A stretch of 64,000 nucleotides of DNA, from positions 25,555-89,554 of the forward strand of contig JBBIVJ010000018.1 of the NCBI GenBank assembly GCA_037439785.1, read 5' to 3'. Positions within the stretch are counted from its first letter, which is position 1. Every line of letters begins with the position of its first letter. Source of the DNA: DSVZ01 sp037439785. Its GTDB lineage: Bacteria; Verrucomicrobiota; Verrucomicrobiia; Limisphaerales; J093. The translations under genes were made by a program, and so were the position numbers. Shown here piece by piece: positions 44,888 to 52,874 of the stretch. Under the pieces are notes generated by a model. That model saw nothing but the letters and a program-made list of their open reading frames with translations. It was not told where the DNA came from and ran no database searches.

Positions 44888-46789
44888 ATGGACTTGAACC
44901 CGCCGACAGCGGTCACAGGCGCAGCGGAGCCCGCGCGTCCGTCCTGGCTGGTTTTTTTACGTCGCTTCGAGGAATGGGTGTTGGTCCTGGCCCTGGGGTT
45001 GATGGTGGCCCTGCCCACCCTCGAGGTCGTGCTCCGGAAGCTGATGGGCAAGGGCATCCCGGCCTCGGCGCCGCTGGTGCAACATCTGGTGCTGGTGGTG
45101 GGGATGCTGGGCGGTGCCCTGGCGGCCCGCGAGGCGCGGCTGCTGAACATCTCGACGCTGACCCATTTTTTGAAGGGCCGGGCGCTGGTGCTCGCGCAGG
45201 TTTTCAGCGCCGGTGTGGCGGCGGCCATCAGCACCTTCCTGGCCCTGGCCAGCATCGAGTACATCGCCGCCACCCGGCCGCTGGGCAAAATCCTCGCCTA
45301 CGGCATCCCGGTCTGGACGGTGCAACTGGTGCTGGTGCTGGGGTTTGGTCTGATTGCGGTGCGGCTGGTCTGGCACGCGGGCCCCGGGTGGGGTCGGCGC
45401 CTGGCGGCGCTGGTGCTGGCGGCGCTGCTGGTGGCGGGGTTCAAGGCCCTGCCCCTGGTGGCGGAGCGGGCCGGGTGGGAGGGGTTTTCGCCGCTACTGC
45501 TGCGCTGGCCGGCCCTGGTGCTGTTGCTGGGCGCCATCCTGGCCGGGGCACCCATCTTTGCCGCGCTGGGCGGGGCGTCGCTGATTTTTTTCTGGACCTC
45601 CGGCGACACCGTGGCGGCGATCCCGCTCAACCAGTACCGGCTCACGGTCAATCCCACCCTGCCGAGCATTCCGCTCTTCACCCTGGCGGGGTATTTTCTG
45701 GCCGAGGGGGGTGCGGCGCGCCGGTTTGTGCGGCTGTTTGATGCCTGGTTCGGACACGTGCGCGGCGGGGCGGCCCTGGTGACGGTGGCGGTGTGCGCGT
45801 TTTTCACCTCCTTCACCGGGGCGTCGGGCGTAACCATCCTGGCGCTGGGCGGGCTGCTGCTGCCGGTGTTGCTGGGCGCCGGCTACCGGGAGCGGACGGC
45901 GGTGGGGTTGCTGACCGGCTCGGGCTCGTTGGGGCTGCTGTTCCCGCCCTGCCTGCCGCCGATCCTCTACGCCATCGTGGCCAGCACCAGCGCCAATGCC
46001 AGCATCCGCATCGAGGAGATTTTCCAGGCCGGCTTCGTGCCGGGGCTGTTGCTGGTGGGGTTGACCGGGTGGTGGGCCCTGCGGCATGGCCCGCCGGGGC
46101 CGGCCCCGGACCGGCGGTTCGAGCCGCGCGCGGCGTGGACGGCCTTCCGGGAGTCGTTCTGGGAGCTGCTGATTCCGGTGGTGGCGTTGACACTGTTGTT
46201 TTCCGGCCTGGCCACGCCGGTCGAGGCGGCGGCGGTGACAGCGTGTTACGCCTTCGTGGTTGAGACGGTGATTTACCGGGACCTCCGGCTGTTCCGGGAC
46301 GTGCCGCGGGTGGTGACCGAATGCGCCCTGCTGGTGGGCGGGGTGTTGCTGATCCTGGGGGTGGCGCTGGGGTTCACCTACTATCTGATTGACGCCCAGG
46401 TGCCGGACCGCGCGGTCGAGTGGGCCACGGCCACGCTCAAATCCAAGTACACCTTCCTGCTGGCGGTGAACCTGTTCCTGCTGGTGGTGGGGTGTCTGAT
46501 GGACATCTACTCGGCCATCGTGGTGGTGGTGCCGTTGCTGGTGCCCATCGCCAATGCCTTCGGGATCGAGCCGCTGCATCTGGGGGTGATCTTCCTGGCC
46601 AACCTCGAACTCGGCTACCTGACCCCGCCGGTGGGCATGAACCTGTTTCTGGCCTCGTACCGCTTCAACAAACCGGTGCCCGAGGTGGTCCGCGCCTCGC
46701 TGGGGGTGCTGGGCACGCGGGCCCTCGGCGTGGTGATTATTACCTACGTGCCCGCGCTGAGCCTGTGGCTGCCGCAGTGGTTGAAGTGA
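44888..46789 (+). CDS. TRAP-type transporter, fused DctQ-DctM membrane subunits
   Basis: This 633-residue inner-membrane protein has an N-terminal four-helix DctQ part (RFEEWVLVLALGLMVALPTLEVVLR ... residues 20-170), a linker helix, and a DctM part with the conserved IPLFTLAGYFLAEGGAARR, FTSFTGASGVTILALGGLLLPV, GLLTGSGSLGLLFPPCLPPILYA and ELGYLTPPVGMNLFLASYRF. Fused QM subunits drive secondary, sodium-coupled uptake of organic acids together with a periplasmic DctP/TAXI binding protein, which is not encoded in this window. The start is supported by AGGTGGAG just before ATG 44888. The substrate is unknown. Confidence 0.92.
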   Translation: MDLNPPTAVTGAAEPARPSWLVFLRRFEEWVLVLALGLMVALPTLEVVLRKLMGKGIPASAPLVQHLVLVVGMLGGALAAREARLLNISTLTHFLKGRALVLAQVFSAGVAAAISTFLALASIEYIAATRPLGKILAYGIPVWTVQLVLVLGFGLIAVRLVWHAGPGWGRRLAALVLAALLVAGFKALPLVAERAGWEGFSPLLLRWPALVLLLGAILAGAPIFAALGGASLIFFWTSGDTVAAIPLNQYRLTVNPTLPSIPLFTLAGYFLAEGGAARRFVRLFDAWFGHVRGGAALVTVAVCAFFTSFTGASGVTILALGGLLLPVLLGAGYRERTAVGLLTGSGSLGLLFPPCLPPILYAIVASTSANASIRIEEIFQAGFVPGLLLVGLTGWWALRHGPPGPAPDRRFEPRAAWTAFRESFWELLIPVVALTLLFSGLATPVEAAAVTACYAFVVETVIYRDLRLFRDVPRVVTECALLVGGVLLILGVALGFTYYLIDAQVPDRAVEWATATLKSKYTFLLAVNLFLLVVGCLMDIYSAIVVVVPLLVPIANAFGIEPLHLGVIFLANLELGYLTPPVGMNLFLASYRFNKPVPEVVRASLGVLGTRALGVVIITYVPALSLWLPQWLK

Positions 46790-46976
46790 GCCGGGCGGAC
46801 GGCGCGGCACTCGGAGGGTCGGGGCGGTGACCTGTTCCACCGGCCGTCGGTGGTACTCCGATGGCGGAGGCCCGGGCGGCCGCGCTCCCGAGCCTCAGAT
46901 GCCGGGGGGAGTGCTTGCGGAGCGCGGGCGTCCTTCCTCTTTCCCCTGGGGTACCGGCCGCCAGACTGTCTCGAGG

Positions 46977-47042
46977 GTGGTGCAGGCGTTCCCCCGTGCC
47001 TGCGAGTGTGGTGCAGGCCTCTGGCCTGCAACCCCTCTGTCG
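46977..47042. repeat. Interspersed palindromic element, copy C
   Basis: This sits in a 356-bp gene-free stretch (46790-47145). It has a perfect 8-bp stem, TGCAGGCCTCTGGCCTGCA (47012-47030), preceded by the related GGTGCAGGCGTTCCCCCGTG. The same module type occurs at 7622 and 63872. I see no gene, RNA or terminator in the rest of this gap. Confidence 0.75.
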
Positions 47043-47145
47043 GGATGTCGGCCCCACCGCCCCCGGTATCGAGCAGCCGTCCCTGTCCTGTGCGACCGGC
47101 TGTGGGTGGCCGGCTCTGCCGACCGGCCCGCCGAGCCCAGGAGCC

Positions 47146-48240
47146 TCATTCTGCCCCGCCCACCGCCACCAGGGCCACTGTTTCGTGGCGGCGGCCGGTG
47201 TGGAACTGCACCCAGCGTCCCTGTCGGTCGAAGGACGGATGCGGATGCACCCGCACGGTGTCGCGCAGGCCGGTGGCCAGCAGCCGCACGTTGCCGGTGG
47301 CCGTCTCGATGAGCCAGAGCCGGCCCTCGACGTCGTCGGCCACGATGTGGCGGCCGTCCGGGCTGGCGGCGGCGTGCCAGTAACGGCCTTCCCGGACCAG
47401 CCGGGCCTCCCCGGCCAGATTCACCCACAGGATGCCCAGGCGGTCGGCGACCATGGTCATGTCGCCGGTGCCGGCCACCCAGGCCTCGTGGGTGATCCAT
47501 TCCTTGAGCGGGGTGAACCAGGTGGCCGGATCGGTGCGGGCGTAGAACGGCCGGTTGCCGGAACCATCGGCATTCACCAGCCAGGTGCGCTGGGGGGCGT
47601 AACCGCCGGTTTCCCAGACGTAGAAAATCACCGGCTCGCGCGGGTGATGCTGGACGTGACCGAGGCGGAAGCCCTGGACCAGGACGGTGCGGTATTCGCC
47701 GGAGCGGGTGTCCAGCAGCCCGATTTCCCAGTGGGCGGCGTCGCGCTGTTTGCCGGTGGCCAGCCAGCGGCCGTCTCCGCTGGGGCTCAGTTGCTGGAAG
47801 CCACCGAGGTGGGGCGGGGGAATTTCGCCCACGCGGCGCAGGGCGGCGGTCTCGATGTCCAGGGCGAGCACCACCGGCCCGCGCAGGAGGTACACGCGCC
47901 GGGGATCGAGGGGGTCCGGGCAGGCAGTGGCAGGGGCCAGGGCGGGGTCTTGGGTCAACTGCACCAGGCGGCCGGAGGCCACGTCCACGCGGCCGAGGTG
48001 GCGGGTGGCGCCGTCGCGGAACACCAGGAGCAGGTAACGGTTGTCGGCAGTGAAGTTGGGGAAGTGGAAGTAGAGATTGTCGGCCGGCCGGTCCGGGCCG
48101 GTCAGTTCCATCACCGTGGCGCCGGTCACGGGGTCGGTGTAGGTCTGCCGGGGGACGCCCAGGTCGCGGGGCAGGGAGGGCGGCTGGGCGGCGGCGGCCG
48201 GAAGGGCGGCCAGGAGCAGGAGGGCCGGGCGGACGGGCAT
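47146..48240 (-). CDS. Exported beta-propeller protein of the oligogalacturonate lyase (PL22) type
   Basis: This 364-residue protein has a signal peptide (ALLLLAALPAAAAQ) and the seven-bladed PL22 propeller. Family landmarks are DPVTGATVMELT, GHVQHHPREPVIFYVWETG, QRTWLVNADG (Arg218), EWITHEAWV (His251, equivalent of the catalytic base), HAAASPDGRHIVADD (His289) and RVHPHPSFDRQG (His332 and His334, metal-ligand positions). From memory of the family, the fourth metal ligand is a glutamine just before the HPHPS block; here that stretch reads TVRV, so the ligand appears absent. Classical Ogl is cytoplasmic and acts on digalacturonate, whereas this one is exported. Substrate unproven. Confidence 0.75.
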   Translation of the reverse strand: MPVRPALLLLAALPAAAAQPPSLPRDLGVPRQTYTDPVTGATVMELTGPDRPADNLYFHFPNFTADNRYLLLVFRDGATRHLGRVDVASGRLVQLTQDPALAPATACPDPLDPRRVYLLRGPVVLALDIETAALRRVGEIPPPHLGGFQQLSPSGDGRWLATGKQRDAAHWEIGLLDTRSGEYRTVLVQGFRLGHVQHHPREPVIFYVWETGGYAPQRTWLVNADGSGNRPFYARTDPATWFTPLKEWITHEAWVAGTGDMTMVADRLGILWVNLAGEARLVREGRYWHAAASPDGRHIVADDVEGRLWLIETATGNVRLLATGLRDTVRVHPHPSFDRQGRWVQFHTGRRHETVALVAVGGAE

Positions 48241-48247
48241 GGGGTTC

Positions 48248-48276
48248 AGTTAGTCCGAGCGGGGCGCGGCGGTCAA
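48248..48276 (-). promoter_or_regulatory. Putative promoter of the PL22-type gene, -10 box 7 nt from the ATG
   Basis: Minus strand: TTGACC (48276-48271), a 17-bp spacer and CTAACT (48253-48248), with 7 nt to ATG 48240. The -35 box is strong and the -10 weak. Confidence 0.45.
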
Positions 48277-48303
48277 TCCCGGGCGGACGGGCGGGCGGCG
48301 TGC

Positions 48304-48331
48304 TTGTCAGCGGGGGGCGCCGGCGTATGCT
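48304..48331 (+). promoter_or_regulatory. Putative promoter of the DUF6580 gene, -10 box 6 nt from the ATG
   Basis: TTGTCA (48304-48309), a 16-bp spacer and TATGCT (48326-48331), then GGCGGC and ATG 48338. No ribosome site can fit, which suggests a leaderless transcript. Confidence 0.55.
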
Positions 48332-48337
48332 GGCGGC

Positions 48338-48946
48338 ATGAAAGCACAGCACGTTCTGCCCGTCGTGCTCCTGGTGGTGTTTGCCCTGACCCGGCTGCCG
48401 GGGCTGATGCCGCCGAACTTCAGCGCCGTGTACGGGCTGTTGTTTTGCGCGGGGGTGTACCTGAGCGGGGGCGTGGCGTGGTGGCTGCCGTTGGGGGTGC
48501 TGTTCGTGACGGACCTGGGGCTGAACTGGCATTACGGCGCGCCGTGGGTCTCACCGGCCATGTTGGGCACCTACGCGGCGTATCTGGGGCTGATCGCGCT
48601 GGGACGGCGCTTTTCCCCGCGCGCATCCTTCTTCCGGCTGCTGGGCGGCGGGTTGTTGGGGGCGGTCTGGTTTTATCTGGTGACCAACACCCTCTCCTGG
48701 TTGCTGGACCCGCACTACCTCAAGACCCTGGGGGGCTGGGTGCAGGCGCTGACGGTGGGCCGGCCCGAGTTTCCGCCGACGTGGCAGTTTTTCCTCCGCA
48801 CCCTGCTCAGCGGCGGGCTGTTCACCGGCCTTTTCGTGGGGGCCATGAAGTGGTGTGAAGCCCACGAGCCCCGCGAGGAACCGGCCGCCGAACCGGCCGA
48901 GGAGCCCGAGCCGGGCGAGGTCGAACCGGGCCAGGCGAAGGCCTGA
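48338..48946 (+). CDS. DUF6580 family membrane protein
   Basis: This 202-residue protein has five or six hydrophobic helices (residues 5-175) and an acidic, proline-rich tail (PREEPAAEPAEEPEPGEVEPG). The opening ALTRLPGLMPPNFSAVYGLLFCAGVYLSG and the TDLGLNWHYG segment match DUF6580, a family resembling the substrate-binding S components of ECF transporters. Transport is therefore possible but unproven. A phosphoesterase gene begins 24 nt after its stop and is probably co-transcribed. Confidence 0.8.
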   Translation: MKAQHVLPVVLLVVFALTRLPGLMPPNFSAVYGLLFCAGVYLSGGVAWWLPLGVLFVTDLGLNWHYGAPWVSPAMLGTYAAYLGLIALGRRFSPRASFFRLLGGGLLGAVWFYLVTNTLSWLLDPHYLKTLGGWVQALTVGRPEFPPTWQFFLRTLLSGGLFTGLFVGAMKWCEAHEPREEPAAEPAEEPEPGEVEPGQAKA

Positions 48947-48970
48947 CCTGCTTCCCTCCGCGCCGCTTCC

Positions 48971-49450
48971 ATGCCCTGCCTCGGCCTTATCGCGGACACC
49001 CACGGCCATCTGGACCCGCAGGTGCGTACCCACTTCGCCGGCGTCGAGCACATCCTCCATGCCGGCGACATCGGCTGGCCCGGCCTGCTGCTTGACCTGG
49101 GGGACATCGCCCCCGTCACCGCCGTGGCGGGCAATACCGACGCCCTCCATCCGCACCTGCAAGAAACGGAGGTTCTCCGCTGCGACGGCCGCTTGCTGCT
49201 GCTCCAACACATCGTCAATCCCCGCCGCCCCGCCCCCGACTTCCTCCGCCGCCTGGCCCGCCGCCGGCCGGACGTGGTGGTCTTCGGTCACACCCACCGG
49301 CCGTTTCACGAGGTCATTGACGGGGTGCTGTTCGTGAACCCCGGTTCGGCCGGCCAGGGACGCCACGGCCACCCCCGCAGCCTCGCCCGCCTGGAATGGG
49401 CACCGGGCACGACCGACTTCCAATTGACCTTCATCGAGCTGGGGCCCTGA
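48971..49450 (+). CDS. YfcE/MJ0936-type metallophosphoesterase
   Basis: This 159-residue cytoplasmic phosphodiesterase has the complete short-form calcineurin-like metal site: LIADTHGHLD, ILHAGDIGWPG, AVAGNTDALHP, a histidine in LLLQHIVNP, and VVFGHTHRPFHEV, ending with FVNPGSAGQGRHGHPRSLA. The length fits the YfcE/MJ0936 family (about 160-190 residues), whose members hydrolyse model phosphodiesters and have uncertain natural substrates. It follows the DUF6580 gene closely. Confidence 0.92.
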   Translation: MPCLGLIADTHGHLDPQVRTHFAGVEHILHAGDIGWPGLLLDLGDIAPVTAVAGNTDALHPHLQETEVLRCDGRLLLLQHIVNPRRPAPDFLRRLARRRPDVVVFGHTHRPFHEVIDGVLFVNPGSAGQGRHGHPRSLARLEWAPGTTDFQLTFIELGP

Positions 49451-49500
49451 CCGCTTGCAGCCGGTGCGGACGCCGCTCCCCCCGCCGCCGCGCTGGCGGG

Positions 49501-49529
49501 TTGAGCCCGCGACGGTCCTCCGCTAGGCT
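49501..49529 (+). promoter_or_regulatory. Putative promoter of the small secreted-protein gene, -10 box 6 nt from the ATG
   Basis: TTGAGC (49501-49506), a 17-bp spacer and TAGGCT (49524-49529), then GCCCTC and ATG 49536. Confidence 0.5.
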
Positions 49530-49535
49530 GCCCTC

Positions 49536-50000
49536 ATGCTCGAAGCCCGCCGTTTCCTGGTCGCGGCCGCCGGGGTGCTGCTCCTGGCCGCCGGCACCGC
49601 CCACGCCGGGGCCGACCGCGTGGTCAAGGTCCTGCCCCACTACGTGGACGCCGCGGCGCGCCACGCGCTGTCGCCGAGCCTGTTCGAGCGCGACGCCTAC
49701 CAGGCGCTGCTCAGGGCGCACCCGGAAAAGCGCGGCGGCCTGCGCTTCGATGTGCGGTGGAAGGCCCGCCGCACTCCCGGCCAGACACGACGGCTGCGCC
49801 TGGAACTCATCTCGGCCACCCACCCCAGGGCCCGCCCCCTGGTGCGGGAAGTGGACCTGCCCGCCCGTCGCACCCGCGGCTGGGCCCGCGTGGAGGTGGA
49901 CGCCGAGGCTGCGCGCGCGCTGGGTGAGTGGAGCGCGTGGCGGGTGACGTTGTGGACCAACGGCCGGCCGGCGGCGGAGCTGCATTCCTTCCTGTGGTAG
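49536..50000 (+). CDS. Small secreted protein of unknown function
   Basis: The 154-residue product has a clear signal peptide (FLVAAAGVLLLAAGTAHAGA, likely cleaved after AHA). The mature part begins VVKVLPHYVDAAARHALSPS and continues LFERDAYQALLRAHPEKRGG. It is followed by three or four beta strands (LRFDVRWKAR, LRLELISATHP, WARVEVDAEAA, WRVTLWTNGR) suggesting a small beta-sandwich. I do not recognise the family. The gene has its own promoter candidate and converges on the DUF4838 gene 17 nt away. Confidence 0.7.
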   Translation: MLEARRFLVAAAGVLLLAAGTAHAGADRVVKVLPHYVDAAARHALSPSLFERDAYQALLRAHPEKRGGLRFDVRWKARRTPGQTRRLRLELISATHPRARPLVREVDLPARRTRGWARVEVDAEAARALGEWSAWRVTLWTNGRPAAELHSFLW

Positions 50001-50017
50001 CCCGGCCGGCGGCGGAA

Positions 50018-52714
50018 TCAGTCCTCCCAGCGCTCGACGAACACGTCATCCACCCAGCAACGTGCGTCCGGGGCCTGGCCATTGATGAAGAGCTGGACCG
50101 AAATCACGCGGGCCCCGGGCGGTGCGACCAGCGCGGCGGCCAGTTCCTGCCACTGACCGGGGCGGGACGGCACCCGCAGGGCCACCGCCTCGGCGGTTTC
50201 GCCCTCCCCCGGGCTGAAGCGCACCACCCAGCGGTAGCTGGCCGCGCCGGCGTTGTGCTTGAACCACAACCCCACCCGATAGAGGGCGCCCGGCCGCACG
50301 CCGCCCAGGGACCGCGCAAAGCGGCTGCGCTGCGAACGCTCAATGCTCAAGGCACGCTGGCCCGAATGCGCCTCGCGGGTCAGGGCGTAACGATAGCCGG
50401 GCGAACGCTCCGGAAACCAGTGATGCATCCCCAGCCGCGCCGCCTCGGCGTTGTCCAGGGTCCGCTCCGCCTCCCCGGCGGGCAGGGGGGCCGCCTCGAA
50501 GCCGGGATCGGGCAGGAGGTTTTTCGGCTCGGGCGCGCCCGCCTGCCGGGCGACGGTTTCGAGCCAGGCGCGCAGGGGGCCTTCACCGGCGGCCCCGGCG
50601 CGCTCGCGCCACCACGTCGCCGCCACTGCCGGACCGAGCGTGGCGCGGGTGACGCGGAGGGCGGCCTGCAACCCCAGATGAAGGGCGCCGCACACCTCGG
50701 CGGGTGGCTGACCGGATTTCAGCACCGCATACAACGCCGGGGGTCGGGCGGACTTGCGAAACAGGGCGTAGCCGTCCCAGGGCGGGCGTTCGAGCGTGCC
50801 GGTGAGGTAATCGCGCAACCGGGCGCTGCCCTCGAAGATCGCCTGCGCGTCCCGCACCACCCGTTCGACGTCGGCCGGAGAGCTGGCCGGTTCTTCCGCC
50901 AGCCGAAAGGCCGTCCACGCCCAGCGCACCGCCAGTTCCTGGAGGCGGAACTGGGCCTGCACCACCCGCACGCGTGCCGCCTCGCGGCTGTCCGGCGGCA
51001 CGGTGGCCAGCGCCGCGTCCAGCGCCGCCGCCGCGCGCGCGGCAGCGTCGGGCGGAAGCACGCGGAACTGTTCGATCGAGCCGTAATCGCGCAGGGCGCT
51101 GACGTCGCGGCCGAAGGGGTGGGGTGATCCCGCCGTTGCCAGCCAGCGTTCATAGCCCGCTTCCAGCGCGGCGTGGAAGGTCCGCATCGCCGCCGCGGCC
51201 GGCCCGTAGAACGAGGCGTAGTAATCGGCCAGCAACGCCTCAACGTCCTGGCGCGGGTCCCAGAGCAACTCGGCGGTGAGGTAGGGGATGATGTCACCGA
51301 ACGGCCATTGCCCGTGCCACTCCATGTAGAAGAGCCGCGCCCGGCCCGAGCCGGCGGCGTAGCGCAGGCGGCGGACCATCTGGCCGGGGTCGAACTTGGG
51401 CAGGATGAAAAAGGTGCCGTTGTGGTGCACGTACAGGCCGAGCCGGGCGGCGCCGGCGGCGGTCCAGTCGTCCCAGGCCTGGAAGCAGTTGCCCGGGGTG
51501 GTCAGGACGGGGAGCAGTTGGGGATGCAGGGGCAGGGTGCGCGGCGCCTCGCGCGCGCCGCCGTAGGCGAGGTACACGATCCACTTGTCGGGGAACTCCT
51601 CGGCGACGCGGCCGGCGATGAGGTTGCTCAGCCGCACGTAGCGGCCGCTGAGGCCGGTCAGGCCGCGGGCGGGGTCGGGCGGTTCATCCAGGGCGCGGCA
51701 GCCGGTGCACTCGCAGTCGCCGCCGCCGTCGTTGAGGGCCGCGTTCACCCCCACCGCCTCCGGGTGTTCGCGGAAAAACGCCGCCACCGCCTCGCCCATG
51801 AGCCGGGGCACATCGGGGTTGGCGACGCACGGTTGCCAGGACTTGCGCGGGTCCACGGGGGGGCGCCGCACGCCGTTGATCTGGGGAAAGTACTCCGGAT
51901 GCGAGGCGGCAAAGCGTTCCGGCGGCAGCCACTGGTGGTAGTTCTCGTTGCAGTCCACGGTGCGGTGGCGCCGGTAAAAATCCAGCGTCGGCCCGGGGCT
52001 GTTGGTGAAGGGCGGGGTGCTGAAGGTGACGCTGAACCAGTACGGCCAGTCGCGCCAGACCACCTCCGGCACCGCCAGCGTGGGCCGCGCGGGAATCACG
52101 TCGCCCAGCCCGCCCGGCGGCCCCGGCCAGAAGGAGCGGATGCCGACATACCGGCGCAGGAAGCTCACCACCGCATGGGCCGTGGCGGTGTCGGTGGCCC
52201 CGCGCAGCACCAGCGTACGGCGGTCCACCGTGCGGATCAGGTAGCCGCTGAGGTTGGGGACGCGGTCGGTGCCGTAGTTCAGCTCGGGCAGGTCCAGCGG
52301 CGCTTCCAGGGCGCGCCGTGTCGGTCCCAGGTGCAGGGTGGGCAGGTCCCGCTCGCCTGGCGTGCCCTCGGTCAGGACCCGGAATTCGGCGCCGGTGGCC
52401 AGCTTCAGGTAGGCGGCCAGGGCGCGCGCCGTGCCCAGCAGGCGGCGCGACGCCGCGGCCGGCACCCCGATCTGGCAGCGGCTGCGGCCGCGCTCGGCCA
52501 GGAGGAAGTAGTTGCCCGCGCCTTCGTGCGGCGGGTCCGGGAACCGGAAGCCTCCAAACGCACCAGCCCCGCCCGCGGCGCCGTCGGCGGCCGACGCGGG
52601 GCGCCCTGCCAGGCCGAGCCCCAGCAGGACCAGCCCCAGGCGGGCCAGCAGATGCGGCCGGGCCGGCCGGGCGCCGCATCGGTCGCGGGGAGATGCCACG
52701 GCGTGGTAGCGCAT
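50018..52714 (-). CDS. Secreted DUF4838 protein (glycosyl-hydrolase-like)
   Basis: This 898-residue exported protein has a signal (LLARLGLVLLGLGLAGRPASA). Next is an N-terminal hexosaminidase/glucuronidase-like alpha-beta domain (residues about 75-215; GVPAAASRRLLGTARALAAY, VSFLRRYVGIRSFWPG). The DUF4838 TIM-barrel-like core holds CNENYHQWLPPERF, NAALNDGGGDCECTGCRALD (C-x-C-x-x-C cluster), ARLFYMEWHGQWPFGD and ELLWDPRQDVEALLADYYASFYG. After a helical region, a C-terminal jelly-roll domain (NLLPDPGFEAAPL ... SVQLFINGQAPDARCWVDDVFVERW) resembles carbohydrate-binding modules. DUF4838 proteins are found in polysaccharide-degrading bacteria; the linkage cleaved is unknown. Confidence 0.85.
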   Translation of the reverse strand: MRYHAVASPRDRCGARPARPHLLARLGLVLLGLGLAGRPASAADGAAGGAGAFGGFRFPDPPHEGAGNYFLLAERGRSRCQIGVPAAASRRLLGTARALAAYLKLATGAEFRVLTEGTPGERDLPTLHLGPTRRALEAPLDLPELNYGTDRVPNLSGYLIRTVDRRTLVLRGATDTATAHAVVSFLRRYVGIRSFWPGPPGGLGDVIPARPTLAVPEVVWRDWPYWFSVTFSTPPFTNSPGPTLDFYRRHRTVDCNENYHQWLPPERFAASHPEYFPQINGVRRPPVDPRKSWQPCVANPDVPRLMGEAVAAFFREHPEAVGVNAALNDGGGDCECTGCRALDEPPDPARGLTGLSGRYVRLSNLIAGRVAEEFPDKWIVYLAYGGAREAPRTLPLHPQLLPVLTTPGNCFQAWDDWTAAGAARLGLYVHHNGTFFILPKFDPGQMVRRLRYAAGSGRARLFYMEWHGQWPFGDIIPYLTAELLWDPRQDVEALLADYYASFYGPAAAAMRTFHAALEAGYERWLATAGSPHPFGRDVSALRDYGSIEQFRVLPPDAAARAAAALDAALATVPPDSREAARVRVVQAQFRLQELAVRWAWTAFRLAEEPASSPADVERVVRDAQAIFEGSARLRDYLTGTLERPPWDGYALFRKSARPPALYAVLKSGQPPAEVCGALHLGLQAALRVTRATLGPAVAATWWRERAGAAGEGPLRAWLETVARQAGAPEPKNLLPDPGFEAAPLPAGEAERTLDNAEAARLGMHHWFPERSPGYRYALTREAHSGQRALSIERSQRSRFARSLGGVRPGALYRVGLWFKHNAGAASYRWVVRFSPGEGETAEAVALRVPSRPGQWQELAAALVAPPGARVISVQLFINGQAPDARCWVDDVFVERWED

Positions 52715-52720
52715 GGGGGG

Positions 52721-52750
52721 ACAGTAGGCCGCGGCGGCCGGCCCCGAAAA
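52721..52750 (-). promoter_or_regulatory. Weak promoter candidate of the DUF4838 gene
   Basis: Minus strand TACTGT (52726-52721) lies 6 nt from ATG 52714. A poor -35 (TTTTCG, 52750-52745) is 18 bp upstream and overlaps the T-rich tail of the preceding terminator. Confidence 0.35.
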
Positions 52751-52798
52751 CGAAAACGCCCGCCACGACCGGCGATGAGGCCGGTGCGGGGCGGGCGT
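52745..52798 (-). terminator. Intrinsic terminator of the exosortase operon
   Basis: On the minus strand, 77 nt after the exosortase stop, CGCCCGCC (52797-52790) pairs with GGCGGGCG (52764-52757). The loop carries an inner ACCGGC/GCCGGT stem, and TTTTCGTTTTCG follows. This is the clearest terminator in the window. Confidence 0.85.
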
Positions 52799-52874
52799 GG
52801 GGGAAAGAGTTGGGGGCGGGCGCGGAGCGTTCCTGGCCAGGCCGCGGCGGGCGCAGCCGCAGGCCGGTGCAGGA

